The notes beneath the pieces are model-generated. The model worked only from the letters and a program-made list of their open reading frames with translations, made no database searches and had not been told where the DNA came from. The translations under genes were made by a program, and so were the position numbers. Positions 27,502 through 38,049 of a stretch of DNA of 64,000 bases are shown here, piece by piece (positions within the stretch are counted from its first letter, which is position 1; the number at the start of each line of letters is the position of its first letter). This DNA is from Sulfuricystis thermophila (GTDB lineage Bacteria; Pseudomonadota; Gammaproteobacteria; Burkholderiales; Rhodocyclaceae): NCBI RefSeq assembly GCF_004323595.1, contig NZ_AP019373.1, positions 62,001-126,000 on the forward strand. The letters run 5' to 3'.

Positions 27502-27532
27502 GCACCCTGCGGCCATTTTGGCCGCAGGGTGC
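27502..27532. terminator. 13-bp hairpin between oxyR and ubiB
   Basis: Perfect stem GCACCCTGCGGCC/GGCCGCAGGGTGC with loop ATTTT. It lies downstream of oxyR and merges with a copy of the dispersed repeat; the T-tract is poor. Confidence 0.55.
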
Positions 27533-27553
27533 CGTCCCGCCAGCGCCGATTTC
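27529..27553 (+). repeat. dispersed 25-bp repeat, copy 10
   Basis: Runs into the oxyR stop codon, which on the minus strand reads TGA followed by AATCGGCGCTGGC. Confidence 0.88.
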
Positions 27554-28463
27554 AAGCGAGGATCTCGTAGCTCGGGTTCTTGATCATTCCCACGGCCTTG
27601 ACGATTGCCTCGATGACCCGCGGCCGGGCAAAACTTTTGCGCCAGGCGATCGCGACCCGCCGGGAGGGGGCGGGTTCCTCGAAAGGAATCGACACCACCA
27701 GGTCGTTCTTGTAGATGCCGTTCAGCGCACCGGCCGGCAACACCGAAATGCCGTAGCCCGAGGCAACCATGCAGCGCACCGTTTCGATCGAATGCCCTTC
27801 GTGTGTCGACCCTTCGGCATGGCTGATCTCGGGACAGGCATCGAGCACCTGTTCGCGGAAGCAGTTGCCGGCCTTGAGCACCAGCACGTCTTCGCCGCGT
27901 ACTTCTCTTGCCGCAATCCGTTCCCGCTTCGCCCACGGATGTCCTTTTGGCACGATCACTTCGAAGGGTTCGTCGTAGAGCGGCTGGACCTGCACACCGG
28001 GAATGTCGAAGGGTAGCGCGATGATGGCTGCATCGACCGTACCGTATTTGAGGTAGTCCGCCAACAGCGCCGTCATGCTTTCCTCGATGAACAGGCGGGT
28101 CTCCGGCGCAATGCGCTTCATCGCCGCGATCAATTCCGGCAGCAGGTAGGGGCCGATGGTATGGATCACGCCGAGACGGAAATCGCCATGGAGCGGATTC
28201 TTGCCGAGCTGGGCCACCTGCTCGATGCGGCGGGCTTCGTCGAGGGTTTTCCTCGCCTGGGCGACGACCTGCCAACCCAGATCGGTGAGTGCGACATGAC
28301 CCTTGCCGCGCTCGATCAAAGTGACACCCAACTCCGCTTCGAGATTCTGCAAAGCCACCGAAAGGGTCGGTTGCGTGACGTGGCAGCGTTCGGCGGCGCG
28401 ACTCATCGAACCTTCGTCGGCGAAGGCCACCAGGTAACGGAGAGCGGACAGCTTCATGGCCAT
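27552..28463 (-). CDS. oxyR: OxyR, peroxide-sensing LysR-type regulator
   Basis: 303 residues. N-terminal HTH (MSRAAERCHVTQPTLSVALQNLE) and effector domain with the redox cysteines Cys201 and Cys210 in AGNCFREQVLDACPE, the same 8-residue spacing as E. coli Cys199/Cys208. Hydrogen peroxide forms the disulfide and switches it to an activator. It is divergent from the cytochrome c peroxidase gene. Its start (28463, or the in-frame ATG at 28457) lies under the first half-site of a four-half-site OxyR operator, so autoregulation is likely. Confidence 0.95.
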   Translation of the reverse strand: MAMKLSALRYLVAFADEGSMSRAAERCHVTQPTLSVALQNLEAELGVTLIERGKGHVALTDLGWQVVAQARKTLDEARRIEQVAQLGKNPLHGDFRLGVIHTIGPYLLPELIAAMKRIAPETRLFIEESMTALLADYLKYGTVDAAIIALPFDIPGVQVQPLYDEPFEVIVPKGHPWAKRERIAAREVRGEDVLVLKAGNCFREQVLDACPEISHAEGSTHEGHSIETVRCMVASGYGISVLPAGALNGIYKNDLVVSIPFEEPAPSRRVAIAWRKSFARPRVIEAIVKAVGMIKNPSYEILA

Positions 28464-28498
28464 AGGAAACGACTATACGAAAAATAGTAAAAAACTAT
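28462..28498. promoter_or_regulatory. OxyR operator (four half-sites) between oxyR and ccp
   Basis: ATAG at 28462, CTAT at 28473, ATAG at 28484 and CTAT at 28495, each followed by exactly 7 bases. This is the full ATAG-N7-CTAT-N7-ATAG-N7-CTAT pattern described for OxyR tetramers. Confidence 0.88.
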
Positions 28499-28508
28499 AT
28501 ATAAATCA

Positions 28509-28522
28509 TTGACTTACGTCAA
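28509..28522. promoter_or_regulatory. FNR/Crp-family-like dyad in the ccp promoter
   Basis: TTGAC-TTAC-GTCAA, a perfect inverted repeat resembling FNR/DNR boxes (TTGAT-N4-ATCAA) with C/G at the inner positions. It begins 10 bases after the OxyR operator. TTGACT within it could instead be a -35 hexamer. Confidence 0.5.
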
Positions 28523-28591
28523 CATCCGCAAAAATTTTACGGGTATTTTTCTGCTCTGCACGACGTTTTTTCCATCAGAAAGGAGTGGCTC

Positions 28592-29590
28592 ATGAAAATG
28601 CGTTCTCTCGTCGTTTCTCTGGCCGTCATCGGCCTTGCCTCTGGTGCTTCGCTGACCCGTGCTGAGGAGTTTGTCAAGCCGATCCAACCGCCGAAGCAGA
28701 TCAACCTCGGTATGGTGGAGTTGGGCAAGAAGCTTTATTTCGATCCGCGCCTGTCCAAGTCAGGCTTCATCTCCTGTAATAGCTGTCACAATCTGTCGAT
28801 GGGCGGCACCGACAATCTGCCCACCTCGATCGGCGACAAGTGGCAGCAGGGACCGATCAATGCGCCGACGGTGCTCAATTCCAGCCTCAACGTCGCCCAG
28901 TTCTGGGATGGCCGTGCAGCAGACCTGAAGGAACAGGCCGGTGGGCCGATCGCCAACCCGGGCGAAATGGCCTTCTCCCACACCCTGGCCGTCGGCGTGC
29001 TCGAATCGATTCCCGAATACGTGCGCGAATTCAAGATGGTCTTCGGCAAGGACAAAATCGACATCGACCAGGTCACGGCCGCGATCGCGGAATTCGAAAA
29101 GACGCTGGTGACGCCGAATTCGCGTTTCGACCAGTATCTGCTCGGCAAGAAAGATGCACTGACGGCCGAAGAGGAGGCCGGCTGGAAACTCTTCAAAGAG
29201 AGCGGTTGTGTCGCCTGCCACAATGGTGAGGCGCTGGGCGGCACTTCGTTCCAGAAAATGGGCCTCGTCGAACCCTACAAGACCACGGCGGCCGCGCAAG
29301 GCCGCGCGGATGTCACCAAGAAGGACGCCGACCGGATGATGTTCAAGGTGCCGACGCTGCGCAATGTCGAATTGACTTATCCCTACTTCCACGACGGCGC
29401 CGTCTGGACGCTCAAGGAAGCGGTGGATCTGATGGGCCGGCTGCAGTTGGGGCGTAAATTCACCGATAAGGAAAACGCCCAGATCGTCGCTTTTCTGAAG
29501 ACGCTGACCGGCGAGCAGCCGAAGTTCCAGCTGCCGATCCTGCCGCCTTCCAGCGACAAGACACCCAAGCCGAAGCCTTTCGCGAAGTAA
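28592..29590 (+). CDS. ccp: dihaem cytochrome c peroxidase
   Basis: 332 residues, signal peptide ending LTRA-EE. Two haem motifs, CNSCH (about residue 63) and CVACH (about 209), in the MauG/CcpA family. It reduces hydrogen peroxide to water in the periplasm with electrons from small cytochromes. AAAGGAG precedes the ATG. A Pro/Lys-rich tail ends the protein. The OxyR operator and FNR-like dyad upstream suggest control by peroxide and low oxygen. Confidence 0.95.
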   Translation: MKMRSLVVSLAVIGLASGASLTRAEEFVKPIQPPKQINLGMVELGKKLYFDPRLSKSGFISCNSCHNLSMGGTDNLPTSIGDKWQQGPINAPTVLNSSLNVAQFWDGRAADLKEQAGGPIANPGEMAFSHTLAVGVLESIPEYVREFKMVFGKDKIDIDQVTAAIAEFEKTLVTPNSRFDQYLLGKKDALTAEEEAGWKLFKESGCVACHNGEALGGTSFQKMGLVEPYKTTAAAQGRADVTKKDADRMMFKVPTLRNVELTYPYFHDGAVWTLKEAVDLMGRLQLGRKFTDKENAQIVAFLKTLTGEQPKFQLPILPPSSDKTPKPKPFAK

Positions 29591-29601
29591 GCGTCGGCCG
29601 G

Positions 29602-29624
29602 AACCCCGCTGCGGCGGGGTTTTT
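29602..29624 (+). terminator. rho-independent terminator of ccp
   Basis: Perfect 8-bp stem AACCCCGC/GCGGGGTT, loop TGCG, followed by a T-run, 11 bases after the stop codon. Confidence 0.88.
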
Positions 29625-29630
29625 GATGCC

Positions 29631-29655
29631 AAAACTCGGCGCTGGCGGGACGGCA
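29631..29655 (-). repeat. dispersed 25-bp repeat, copy 11
   Basis: One or two mismatches (AAAACTCGG). It lies between the ccp terminator and the ZIP transporter stop codon. Confidence 0.87.
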
Positions 29656-29671
29656 GGGGTGAGGCCACCCG

Positions 29672-30604
29672 TCAGCCGAGCGTGGTATCGAGCACCATCA
29701 TCAGTGCAAAGCCGGCCATCAGCCCGATCGTCGCCGGCGTCTGATGGCCATTGCGGTGCGTTTCGGGAATCACTTCGTGCGAAACGACGAAGATCATTGC
29801 GCCGGCGGCGAGCCCCAGACCGATCGGATAGGCGATGGCATAACCGCCGGCGAGCCCGACGCCGATCAGGGCGCCGAGAGGCTCGAAGAGGCCGGTGAGG
29901 ATCGCGACGGCGACCGCGCGGTGAGGTAAAAAGCCCGCGGCCCGCATCGCCAGTGCCACGGCGAGCCCTTCCGGAATGTCTTGCAACGCAATCGCAGCGG
30001 TAAGCGGCAATCCGGTCGCGATATCGCCGCGCGCGAAGCCGACGCCGATCGCCATGCCTTCGGGCAGGTTGTGTAACGCGATGGCGAAGACGAACAGCCA
30101 GACCCGGCTCACCTGCGCGTGCCCGGCGCCCCAGCTGCCGCTCTTGGCATGCTCGTGCGGCGTGAATTCGTCGAGCCCGAGCATCAACAGCACGCCGAGC
30201 GCCAGACCGAGCACGACAATCGCGGCGCCGATCGCCTTGTCATCGACGAGATCGGCGGCGGCGGCGAGACCGGGCAGCAGCAGCGAAAAACAGCTTGCCG
30301 CGAGCATCATCCCGGCGGCGAAGCCGAGCATCGAGTCTTCGAGTTTTTGAGGAATCGCACGCAGCGCAAAGGCCGGCAAGGCGCCCAGCGCCGTCGCCAC
30401 AAAACCGGCCAGGCCTCCCAAGAGGCCGTAACGCAGGCCTAATGCGGCCCCATCGGCCGCGACGGCGAAGAGACTTTGCGCCAGCAAGCCGAGCACCGCC
30501 AGCGCGCCCAAGCCCATCCCCGTCGCCGCCCAAGGATGACGACGCGCATGGACGACGAGCAGTGCAGGCCAAGGTGCGGACAAAGAGAATCCCGAAGCGT
30601 TCAT
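29672..30604 (-). CDS. ZIP-family metal transporter (GufA-like)
   Basis: 310 residues, about eight membrane segments. Metal-site motifs HNLPEGMAIG and QDIPEGLAVALAM lie in consecutive helices, with a further HEVIPETHR near the C-terminus and a His-containing loop (DEFTPHEHAK). It probably moves zinc or another divalent metal. A long N-terminal extension of about 40 residues precedes the usual ZIP core. Confidence 0.88.
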   Translation of the reverse strand: MNASGFSLSAPWPALLVVHARRHPWAATGMGLGALAVLGLLAQSLFAVAADGAALGLRYGLLGGLAGFVATALGALPAFALRAIPQKLEDSMLGFAAGMMLAASCFSLLLPGLAAAADLVDDKAIGAAIVVLGLALGVLLMLGLDEFTPHEHAKSGSWGAGHAQVSRVWLFVFAIALHNLPEGMAIGVGFARGDIATGLPLTAAIALQDIPEGLAVALAMRAAGFLPHRAVAVAILTGLFEPLGALIGVGLAGGYAIAYPIGLGLAAGAMIFVVSHEVIPETHRNGHQTPATIGLMAGFALMMVLDTTLG

Positions 30605-30692
30605 GTCGCCAATGTATTACCGAATCGACGCTCGAGCCAATTGAATCCGCCGACCGCAGGGATAGTGGCTGACTATGGGTCGGCCTGCGCTT

Positions 30693-31949
30693 TTAGTCCG
30701 GCACGAACTTCAGCACATTGCCGTTGATGCAGTAGCGCTTGCCGGTGGGCGGCGGGCCGTCGTCGAAGACGTGGCCGAGGTGAATGCCGGATGAGGCGCT
30801 CCGCACCTCGATGCGGCGCATGCCATGGGAGAGGTCGACGTGCTCGGTGAGCGCGCCGGGCAGGGGCGCAAAGAAACTCGGCCAGCCGGTGCCGCTATTG
30901 AATTTGGCGTCGCTCCGAAAGAGCGGCGCGCCGGTGATCGGATCGACGAAGGTGCCGGGACGCTTTTCATCGAGATGCGAGCCGGTGCCGGGATATTCGG
31001 TGCCCTGCTCGAAGGCGATGCGCTGCTGTTCGGGGGTCAGCAGATGAAAGCCGAGCCACTTCCAGAACCGTGGCTTGTCGCCGTTCCAGCCGGTGTAACG
31101 CGAAACCTCCTTGCCGTTTTCGAACAGCACGATGGTCGGCGTGGCGAACAGCGCCTTTTCCAGCGTCCAGCCGGCGGGTGGCTGCGGGCTCAGCGTGCGC
31201 GCGACGGGCACCTCGGACTGCCAGTGGTCGAGGATTTCGGCCTTGAACTGTTTGCAATACGGGCAATCCTCGGCTTCGAAGACGATCAGCTGACGCTTGA
31301 GATTGAGCGTTTTCGGATCGAGAGCCTTGAGCGGCGCGGCGGCCTTGCTCCCCAGTGGACCTGGATACTTGACCCCGGTGCCGCCGAGGCCGCAGTAGCC
31401 GTTCGGGTTCTTCTTCAGGTAGTCCTGGTGGTATTCCTCGGCGCGGAAATAGGTTTTGAGCGGGGCGATTTCCGTGGTGATGGTGCCGCGGCCAGCGGCC
31501 TGGAGCGCGGCCTGATAGACATCGCGGGTCTTTTTCGCGACGGCGAGCTGCGCGTCGTTCGTCGTGTAGATCGCACTGCGGTAGTTGCTGCCGATGTCGT
31601 TGCCCTGCCGGTCGCCCTGCGTCGGATCGTGGTTTTCCCAGAAGCGGGCGAGCACCGTCTCCAAGCTCACCTTCGCTGGGTCGAACGTGACCTTGACGAC
31701 CTCGGCATGGTTGCGCTTTTTCGTCATGCCGAAACGCAATGCCCGCTCATGCGCGAGGATCGCCTCGTAACGGCCCTCGATCTCGCCATTGGCATAACCG
31801 CTCTCGACGTCGATGACGCCCGGCAGCTCGCTCATGCGTTTTTCCGCGCCCCAGAAGCAGCCCATTCCCAACACGATGGTTTCGGCGTTGGCAAGCGTCG
31901 TCATGATGATTGACCCCACGATGAAAAGTGCTTTGAACATGATGTGCAT
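30693..31949 (-). CDS. msrAB: fused periplasmic methionine sulfoxide reductase MsrA-Trx-MsrB
   Basis: 418 residues, signal peptide ending TLANA. MsrA domain (about 24-195) with GCFWG, Cys31, and resolving Cys in NGYCGLGGTG; a thioredoxin-like domain (about 218-300) with CPYC (229-232); MsrB domain (about 303-418) with FNSGTGWPSF and catalytic Cys407 in RYCINGN. The zinc cysteines of many MsrB proteins are absent. It repairs both Met-sulfoxide isomers in the envelope, with an internal reductant relay. The order differs from Neisseria PilB, which has thioredoxin first. Confidence 0.93.
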   Translation of the reverse strand: MHIMFKALFIVGSIIMTTLANAETIVLGMGCFWGAEKRMSELPGVIDVESGYANGEIEGRYEAILAHERALRFGMTKKRNHAEVVKVTFDPAKVSLETVLARFWENHDPTQGDRQGNDIGSNYRSAIYTTNDAQLAVAKKTRDVYQAALQAAGRGTITTEIAPLKTYFRAEEYHQDYLKKNPNGYCGLGGTGVKYPGPLGSKAAAPLKALDPKTLNLKRQLIVFEAEDCPYCKQFKAEILDHWQSEVPVARTLSPQPPAGWTLEKALFATPTIVLFENGKEVSRYTGWNGDKPRFWKWLGFHLLTPEQQRIAFEQGTEYPGTGSHLDEKRPGTFVDPITGAPLFRSDAKFNSGTGWPSFFAPLPGALTEHVDLSHGMRRIEVRSASSGIHLGHVFDDGPPPTGKRYCINGNVLKFVPD

Positions 31950-32030
31950 GCGTTCCCAACGAAATGGAACCGAACGGGCAAAATACCAGTCTTCCTGGTA
32001 TCGATGACATCCAACCCCATTTAGACAATC

Positions 32031-33194
32031 ATGCGTCCAAAGGTTCTCCTCCTGACGGCCGTGCTGGCGCTCTCTGCCAGCGCGGCAAGTCTCTCCGCCT
32101 GTGCCCGCGGCGAAAAGCCCGAACCTTGCGGCGTCGCGGGCGAGTGGCGCGTGCCGGGTGAGCGTGCCGCGCAGCCCGTCGCGTTCCCGGCACTGCTCGA
32201 TCAGCTAGCGCGAGCGCAGGTGGTGCTGTTGGGCGAGGCGCACGACAGTGCCGAGGATCACCGCTGGCAGCTCCATACGCTCGCGCAGCTCTACAGCCGC
32301 CAGCCGAATATGGCGATCGGCTTCGAGATGTTCCCGCGCCGGCTACAGCCGGTGCTCGACGAGTGGGTGGCCGGGCGGCTCGCCGAGGACGAGTTCCTGC
32401 GCAAGGTGGAGTGGGAGAAGGTCTGGGGCTTCGACGCGCGCGACTATCTGCCGCTGTTTCACTTCGCGCGCATGAACCGCATCCCGATGCTGGCGGTCAA
32501 CGTCGAGCGCAGCCTGATCGATGCCGTCGGCAAACAGGGCTGGGACAATGTCCCGGAAGCGCAGAAGGAAGGCGTCGGCCGGCCCGCGGCGCCGACGGAA
32601 GACTATCGCCAGGCGCTGCGTGCGGTGTTCGAGCATCATCCGGCGAAGGCGCGCGGCGAAGAGGCGTTTCCGCGCTTCGTCGAGAGTCAGACGCTCTGGG
32701 ACCGCGCTATGGCGCAGGGCATGGCCGAGTATCTGGGCAAGCACCCCGGCGCGCTGGTGGTCGGCATCATGGGCGCCGGCCATGTGCGCAACGGTCATGG
32801 CGTCGTCCATCAGCTCAAGGCGCTGGGGGTGACGAAGAGCAGCATCCTGCTGACCTGGAACCGTGACAATGCCTGTGTGGCGCTGGGTAAAGGCTATGCC
32901 GATGCGCTGTATCTCGTCGAGGCGCCGAAAGAGAATGCGCCGCGGTTGGGCGTGGCGACCGAACAGGCCGGCGAGACGCTGCGCATCACCGAAGTGATGA
33001 CGGGCAGCGTCGCCGAGGCCGCCGGCTTGAAGCGCGGCGATCTGATCGTCTCGATCGCCGGCCGGCCGGCGAAAAACTTCCTCACCCTGCGCACGCTGGT
33101 GCAGCGCCAGACCCCCGGCACCTGGCTGCCGCTGAAGATCCGCCGCGGCGACGAGGAAATGGAAGTCGTCGCGCGCTTTCCGTTGGGCTCCTGA
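32031..33194 (+). CDS. ChaN-like lipoprotein with C-terminal PDZ domain
   Basis: 387 residues. Lipobox LSAC (Cys about 24). The ChaN-type domain (about 50-285) has LLGEAHDSAEDHRWQL and FEMFPRRLQPVLDEW, plus a MGAGHVRNGHGV loop; characterised ChaN binds haem pairs and is linked to iron. A PDZ domain follows (about 305-385; VAEAAGLKRGDLIVSI). Probably an outer-membrane haem or iron handling protein. It is followed after one base by the peptidase gene. Confidence 0.85.
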   Translation: MRPKVLLLTAVLALSASAASLSACARGEKPEPCGVAGEWRVPGERAAQPVAFPALLDQLARAQVVLLGEAHDSAEDHRWQLHTLAQLYSRQPNMAIGFEMFPRRLQPVLDEWVAGRLAEDEFLRKVEWEKVWGFDARDYLPLFHFARMNRIPMLAVNVERSLIDAVGKQGWDNVPEAQKEGVGRPAAPTEDYRQALRAVFEHHPAKARGEEAFPRFVESQTLWDRAMAQGMAEYLGKHPGALVVGIMGAGHVRNGHGVVHQLKALGVTKSSILLTWNRDNACVALGKGYADALYLVEAPKENAPRLGVATEQAGETLRITEVMTGSVAEAAGLKRGDLIVSIAGRPAKNFLTLRTLVQRQTPGTWLPLKIRRGDEEMEVVARFPLGS

Positions 33195-33195
33195 A

Positions 33196-35070
33196 ATGAT
33201 CAGTGTCCAAGCCACTTGGCTCATGGTTCGCGGACGGGGGCGCCGTAAGGCTTGGGCGCGGGCCGCCCACAACTCGCTGCGCTCGGACAAGTGGGCGGCT
33301 TTTCCGCACCCTTCGCCAACGGCCGCCCGACGTCCGCTCACAAATCGCCTCGTGGCCTGGACACTGTCCTTCGCTCTGCTCGCCTTTCCTCTTTTCGCCT
33401 GGGCGCTGCCGCATCTCGAACTCGAGGTGTGGCTCGATCCGGCCACGCGTGCGTTCAACGCCCAGGCGACGCTGACCGAGCCGCAGGGCCTGACCGGCAT
33501 GCGTCTTGGCCAGGGTTTCGAAATCACCGAACTCAAGCTCGATGGTCAGCCGGTCAAAAGTCGGCGCTGGCGGGACGGCACGCGCAAGGTCGAAATCCGC
33601 TATTGGGGCATGCTCGCGCCGATGCCGGCGCTCGACCACCGCCAGGTGCTGACCCTGCGCGAGGGTTACAGCGGGCTGGAAGGCAGCTTCCTGCCGGCGT
33701 CATCCGGCTGGTATCCCGATCCGGGCACGCTCTTCAGTCATCGCGTCACGCTCCATCTGCCCGCCGGGCAGAAAGGGCTGGTGCCGGGCACGCTCGTCGA
33801 GGAAAGCGATACGTCCGCCGGCTACCGTGCCGTGTTCGAGTTCCCGCACCCGGCCGACGCGCTCGAACTGATGGCCGGGCCATATCTCGTCAGCGAGCGC
33901 GCGCTCAAGCTCGCCGACCGCACGGTGCGCATCCGCACCTGGTTCCACCCGGAGCTGAAGGATTTCGCGCCGGGCTACCTCGACGACTCGGCGCGCTATC
34001 TCGAGCGTTACAGCAAGCAGATCGGCCCCTATCCGTTCGGCATGTTCAGCATCGTCTCGAGCCCGCTGCCCACCGGCTATGGCATGCCGACGCTCACCTA
34101 TCTCGGCCGCGAGGTGATCCGTCTGCCCTTCATCCGCGCCACCTCGCTCGGCCACGAGGTGTTGCACAACTGGTGGGGCAACGGCGTCTATCCCGACTGG
34201 CAGCGCGGCAACTGGTCGGAGGGGCTGACCACCTTCCTGGCCGACTATGCCTACAAGGAAGACGAGGGTGCAGCCGCTGCGCTCGAGATGCGCATCGGCT
34301 GGCTGCGGGACTATGCCGCCGTGCCGCCGGAGGAGGATTTCGCGCTCAAGGATTTCACCGCGCGTCACCATGGCATCGCCTCGATCATCGGCTACGACAA
34401 GGCGGCGATGGTGTTTCTGATGCTGCGCGACCGGATCGGGCGCGAGGCCTTCGAGCGTGGCTTGCGGCTCTTTTGGCAGCGCCACCAGTTCAGGACCGCG
34501 GGCTGGCGCGATCTCGAAGCCGCGTTCACTGACGCCTCGGGGCAGCCCTTGCGGGATTTCTTCCGCACTTGGGTGGAGACGGCCGGCGCACCGCCGTTTA
34601 CCGGCAGCGATCCGGATTTCCGCATCTGGCGACGCGTCGATCCCAAAGTGTTTCCACCGATCTTGCGCGAAGTGTTCGTGGCGCCCAAGGCCGGCGTCGT
34701 CATCACCGATCCGGCGCTGCGTGAGCCGGCGCAAGCACTGGCGCAACGCATCCTCGATGCGAGGCCGGTGTCGGTGAGCACGACGCCGACGACACAGGGC
34801 CCGCTGCTGATCGTCGGGCTTTCCGCGGAGATCGATGGCTGGCTCGCGCGCAACGGCTTGCCGGCCCGTCCCTTCCCGGCGCGCGGCTCGGCGCAGGTCT
34901 GGGCCGGGCGGGATGCGCAACAGCGCCCCTACGTCGTCATCGCGGCGCAGGATGCCAGCGCCTTGCTGGCGTTGCAGCGCGCGCTGCCGCACTACGGCAA
35001 ACAAAGCTGGCTCGTCTTCGATGGACCGCGCGCGGCCGACAAGGGTATCTGGCCGCCGCGCCGGCAATGA
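33196..35070 (+). CDS. M1-type zinc aminopeptidase-like protein
   Basis: Up to 624 residues; the start is uncertain. The hydrophobic export signal (VAWTLSFALLAFPLFAWA) lies at about residues 53-70, after an odd Arg-rich leader spanning a GCCGCCCAC/GTGGGCGGC inverted repeat (33262-33299), so true initiation may be near 33352. The zinc site is HEVLH (about 320-324) with the third ligand Glu after 17 residues (WSEG), one fewer than typical M1. The family GxMEN loop is replaced by GYGMPT. Residues about 121-129 (KSRRWRDGT) are encoded by the dispersed repeat. Likely envelope peptidase. Confidence 0.8.
   Translation: MISVQATWLMVRGRGRRKAWARAAHNSLRSDKWAAFPHPSPTAARRPLTNRLVAWTLSFALLAFPLFAWALPHLELEVWLDPATRAFNAQATLTEPQGLTGMRLGQGFEITELKLDGQPVKSRRWRDGTRKVEIRYWGMLAPMPALDHRQVLTLREGYSGLEGSFLPASSGWYPDPGTLFSHRVTLHLPAGQKGLVPGTLVEESDTSAGYRAVFEFPHPADALELMAGPYLVSERALKLADRTVRIRTWFHPELKDFAPGYLDDSARYLERYSKQIGPYPFGMFSIVSSPLPTGYGMPTLTYLGREVIRLPFIRATSLGHEVLHNWWGNGVYPDWQRGNWSEGLTTFLADYAYKEDEGAAAALEMRIGWLRDYAAVPPEEDFALKDFTARHHGIASIIGYDKAAMVFLMLRDRIGREAFERGLRLFWQRHQFRTAGWRDLEAAFTDASGQPLRDFFRTWVETAGAPPFTGSDPDFRIWRRVDPKVFPPILREVFVAPKAGVVITDPALREPAQALAQRILDARPVSVSTTPTTQGPLLIVGLSAEIDGWLARNGLPARPFPARGSAQVWAGRDAQQRPYVVIAAQDASALLALQRALPHYGKQSWLVFDGPRAADKGIWPPRRQ
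33556..33581 (-). repeat. dispersed 25-bp repeat, copy 12, inside the M1 peptidase gene
   Basis: Perfect consensus copy translated as KSRRWRDGT in the N-terminal beta domain. Confidence 0.93.
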
Positions 35071-35294
35071 CGATGGCGAAGAAATTCCCCCTGCACCCGA
35101 AACATCCCGAGCGCATCTGCTGGGGCTGCGACAAATATTGTCCGGTCGAGGATCTCGCCTGCGGCAACGGCTCCGAACGCACACCGCATCCCGCCGAGCT
35201 GTTGGGCGACGATTGGTATCTCGTCGGCGACTGGGACTTCGATCTCGAGGGAATCGCAGCGGCCAAGTCGATCAAGCCCGGCGGGAAGCCGTGA
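35067..35294 (+). CDS. DUF3079-like small protein
   Basis: 75 residues, ATG overlapping the peptidase stop (ATGA). It has CWGCDKYC and a further Cys in DLACGNGSERTPHP, a compact probable metal-binding pattern of DUF3079 proteins. Cytosolic, function unknown. Its end overlaps the convergent DUF423 gene. Confidence 0.82.
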   Translation: MTMAKKFPLHPKHPERICWGCDKYCPVEDLACGNGSERTPHPAELLGDDWYLVGDWDFDLEGIAAAKSIKPGGKP

Positions 35295-35658
35295 GTACGC
35301 CGCCGATCAGCGCGAGCCAGGCGGCGAGATAGCACCAGCCGCCGTACGGCGTGAGCCAATGCACGGCATGCAGGCCGGCCATGCTGCGCAGATAGAGCGT
35401 GCCGGAGAACAGCACCGTGGCGACGATCATCAGCCCACCCGCGGCGGCGAACCAGCGCGAGGGCCAGTGGGCGGCGAGCAGGCCGACCGCCAGCAAGGCG
35501 AGCGAATGGAACTGGTGATACTGCATCGCCGTGTCGAACCATTGCTTGGCGGCGATGAGCTGCTCGCTTGGTGCGTGCGCGGCGATGGTGCCGAGGATGA
35601 TCGAGGAGAGCGCCAGGAAGGCGGCGATGACGAGGAAGGTCTTGGCGGTAGCGTTCAT
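35272..35658 (-). CDS. DUF423 membrane protein (YgdD-like)
   Basis: 128 residues, four membrane segments. The conserved GTIAAHAPSEQL (usually GAFGAHGL), FDTAMQYHQFHSLAL and SGTLYL are DUF423 motifs. ATG 35658 is chosen because the upstream in-frame residues are the translated dispersed repeat (CRPASADF). Function unknown. Confidence 0.9.
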   Translation of the reverse strand: MNATAKTFLVIAAFLALSSIILGTIAAHAPSEQLIAAKQWFDTAMQYHQFHSLALLAVGLLAAHWPSRWFAAAGGLMIVATVLFSGTLYLRSMAGLHAVHWLTPYGGWCYLAAWLALIGGVLTASRRA

Positions 35659-35663
35659 GAGAC

Positions 35664-35688
35664 AAAAGTCGGCGCTGGCGGGACGGCA
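35664..35688 (-). repeat. dispersed 25-bp repeat, copy 13
   Basis: Perfect core, ending 5 bases before the DUF423 start codon in the same orientation. Confidence 0.93.
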
Positions 35689-35729
35689 TGGAATGATACC
35701 CAAATGCCCCGCCGGCGCCTTATTACGGG

Positions 35730-37913
<2,184 letters not shown>

Positions 37914-37985
37914 TCAGGTGGATGAGAATCACTCTCCACGATGAGAGACTACGGCCGGGCCTTCCTCATAACAATTGAATTGTCA

Positions 37986-38000
37986 CTATCGGGTCGATAG
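37986..38000. promoter_or_regulatory. possible OxyR site upstream of katG
   Basis: CTAT-CGGGTCG-ATAG matches the inner two half-sites of an OxyR operator; outer half-sites are poor (TTGA and TGCG at the expected offsets). Confidence 0.4.
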
Positions 38001-38013
38001 CTGATGCTGCGCC

Positions 38014-38038
38014 AAAGTCGGCGCTGGTGGGACGGCAC
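38014..38038 (-). repeat. dispersed 25-bp repeat, copy 14
   Basis: One mismatch (GGTGG). Lies 12 bases past the stop of the MBL hydrolase gene, same orientation. Confidence 0.9.
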
Positions 38039-38049
38039 CTGCAGGGTAT

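Noticed and set aside
24466-27570. A 1034-codon open frame on the plus strand opposite the symporter and UbiB
   Set aside because: It lies exactly antisense to two well-supported genes and has the low-complexity His/Glu/Arg-rich composition of a GC-rich shadow frame.
33196-33350. Leader of the M1 peptidase as a functional extra domain
   Set aside because: It overlaps a palindromic repeat, is Arg/Ser-rich, and precedes the signal peptide.
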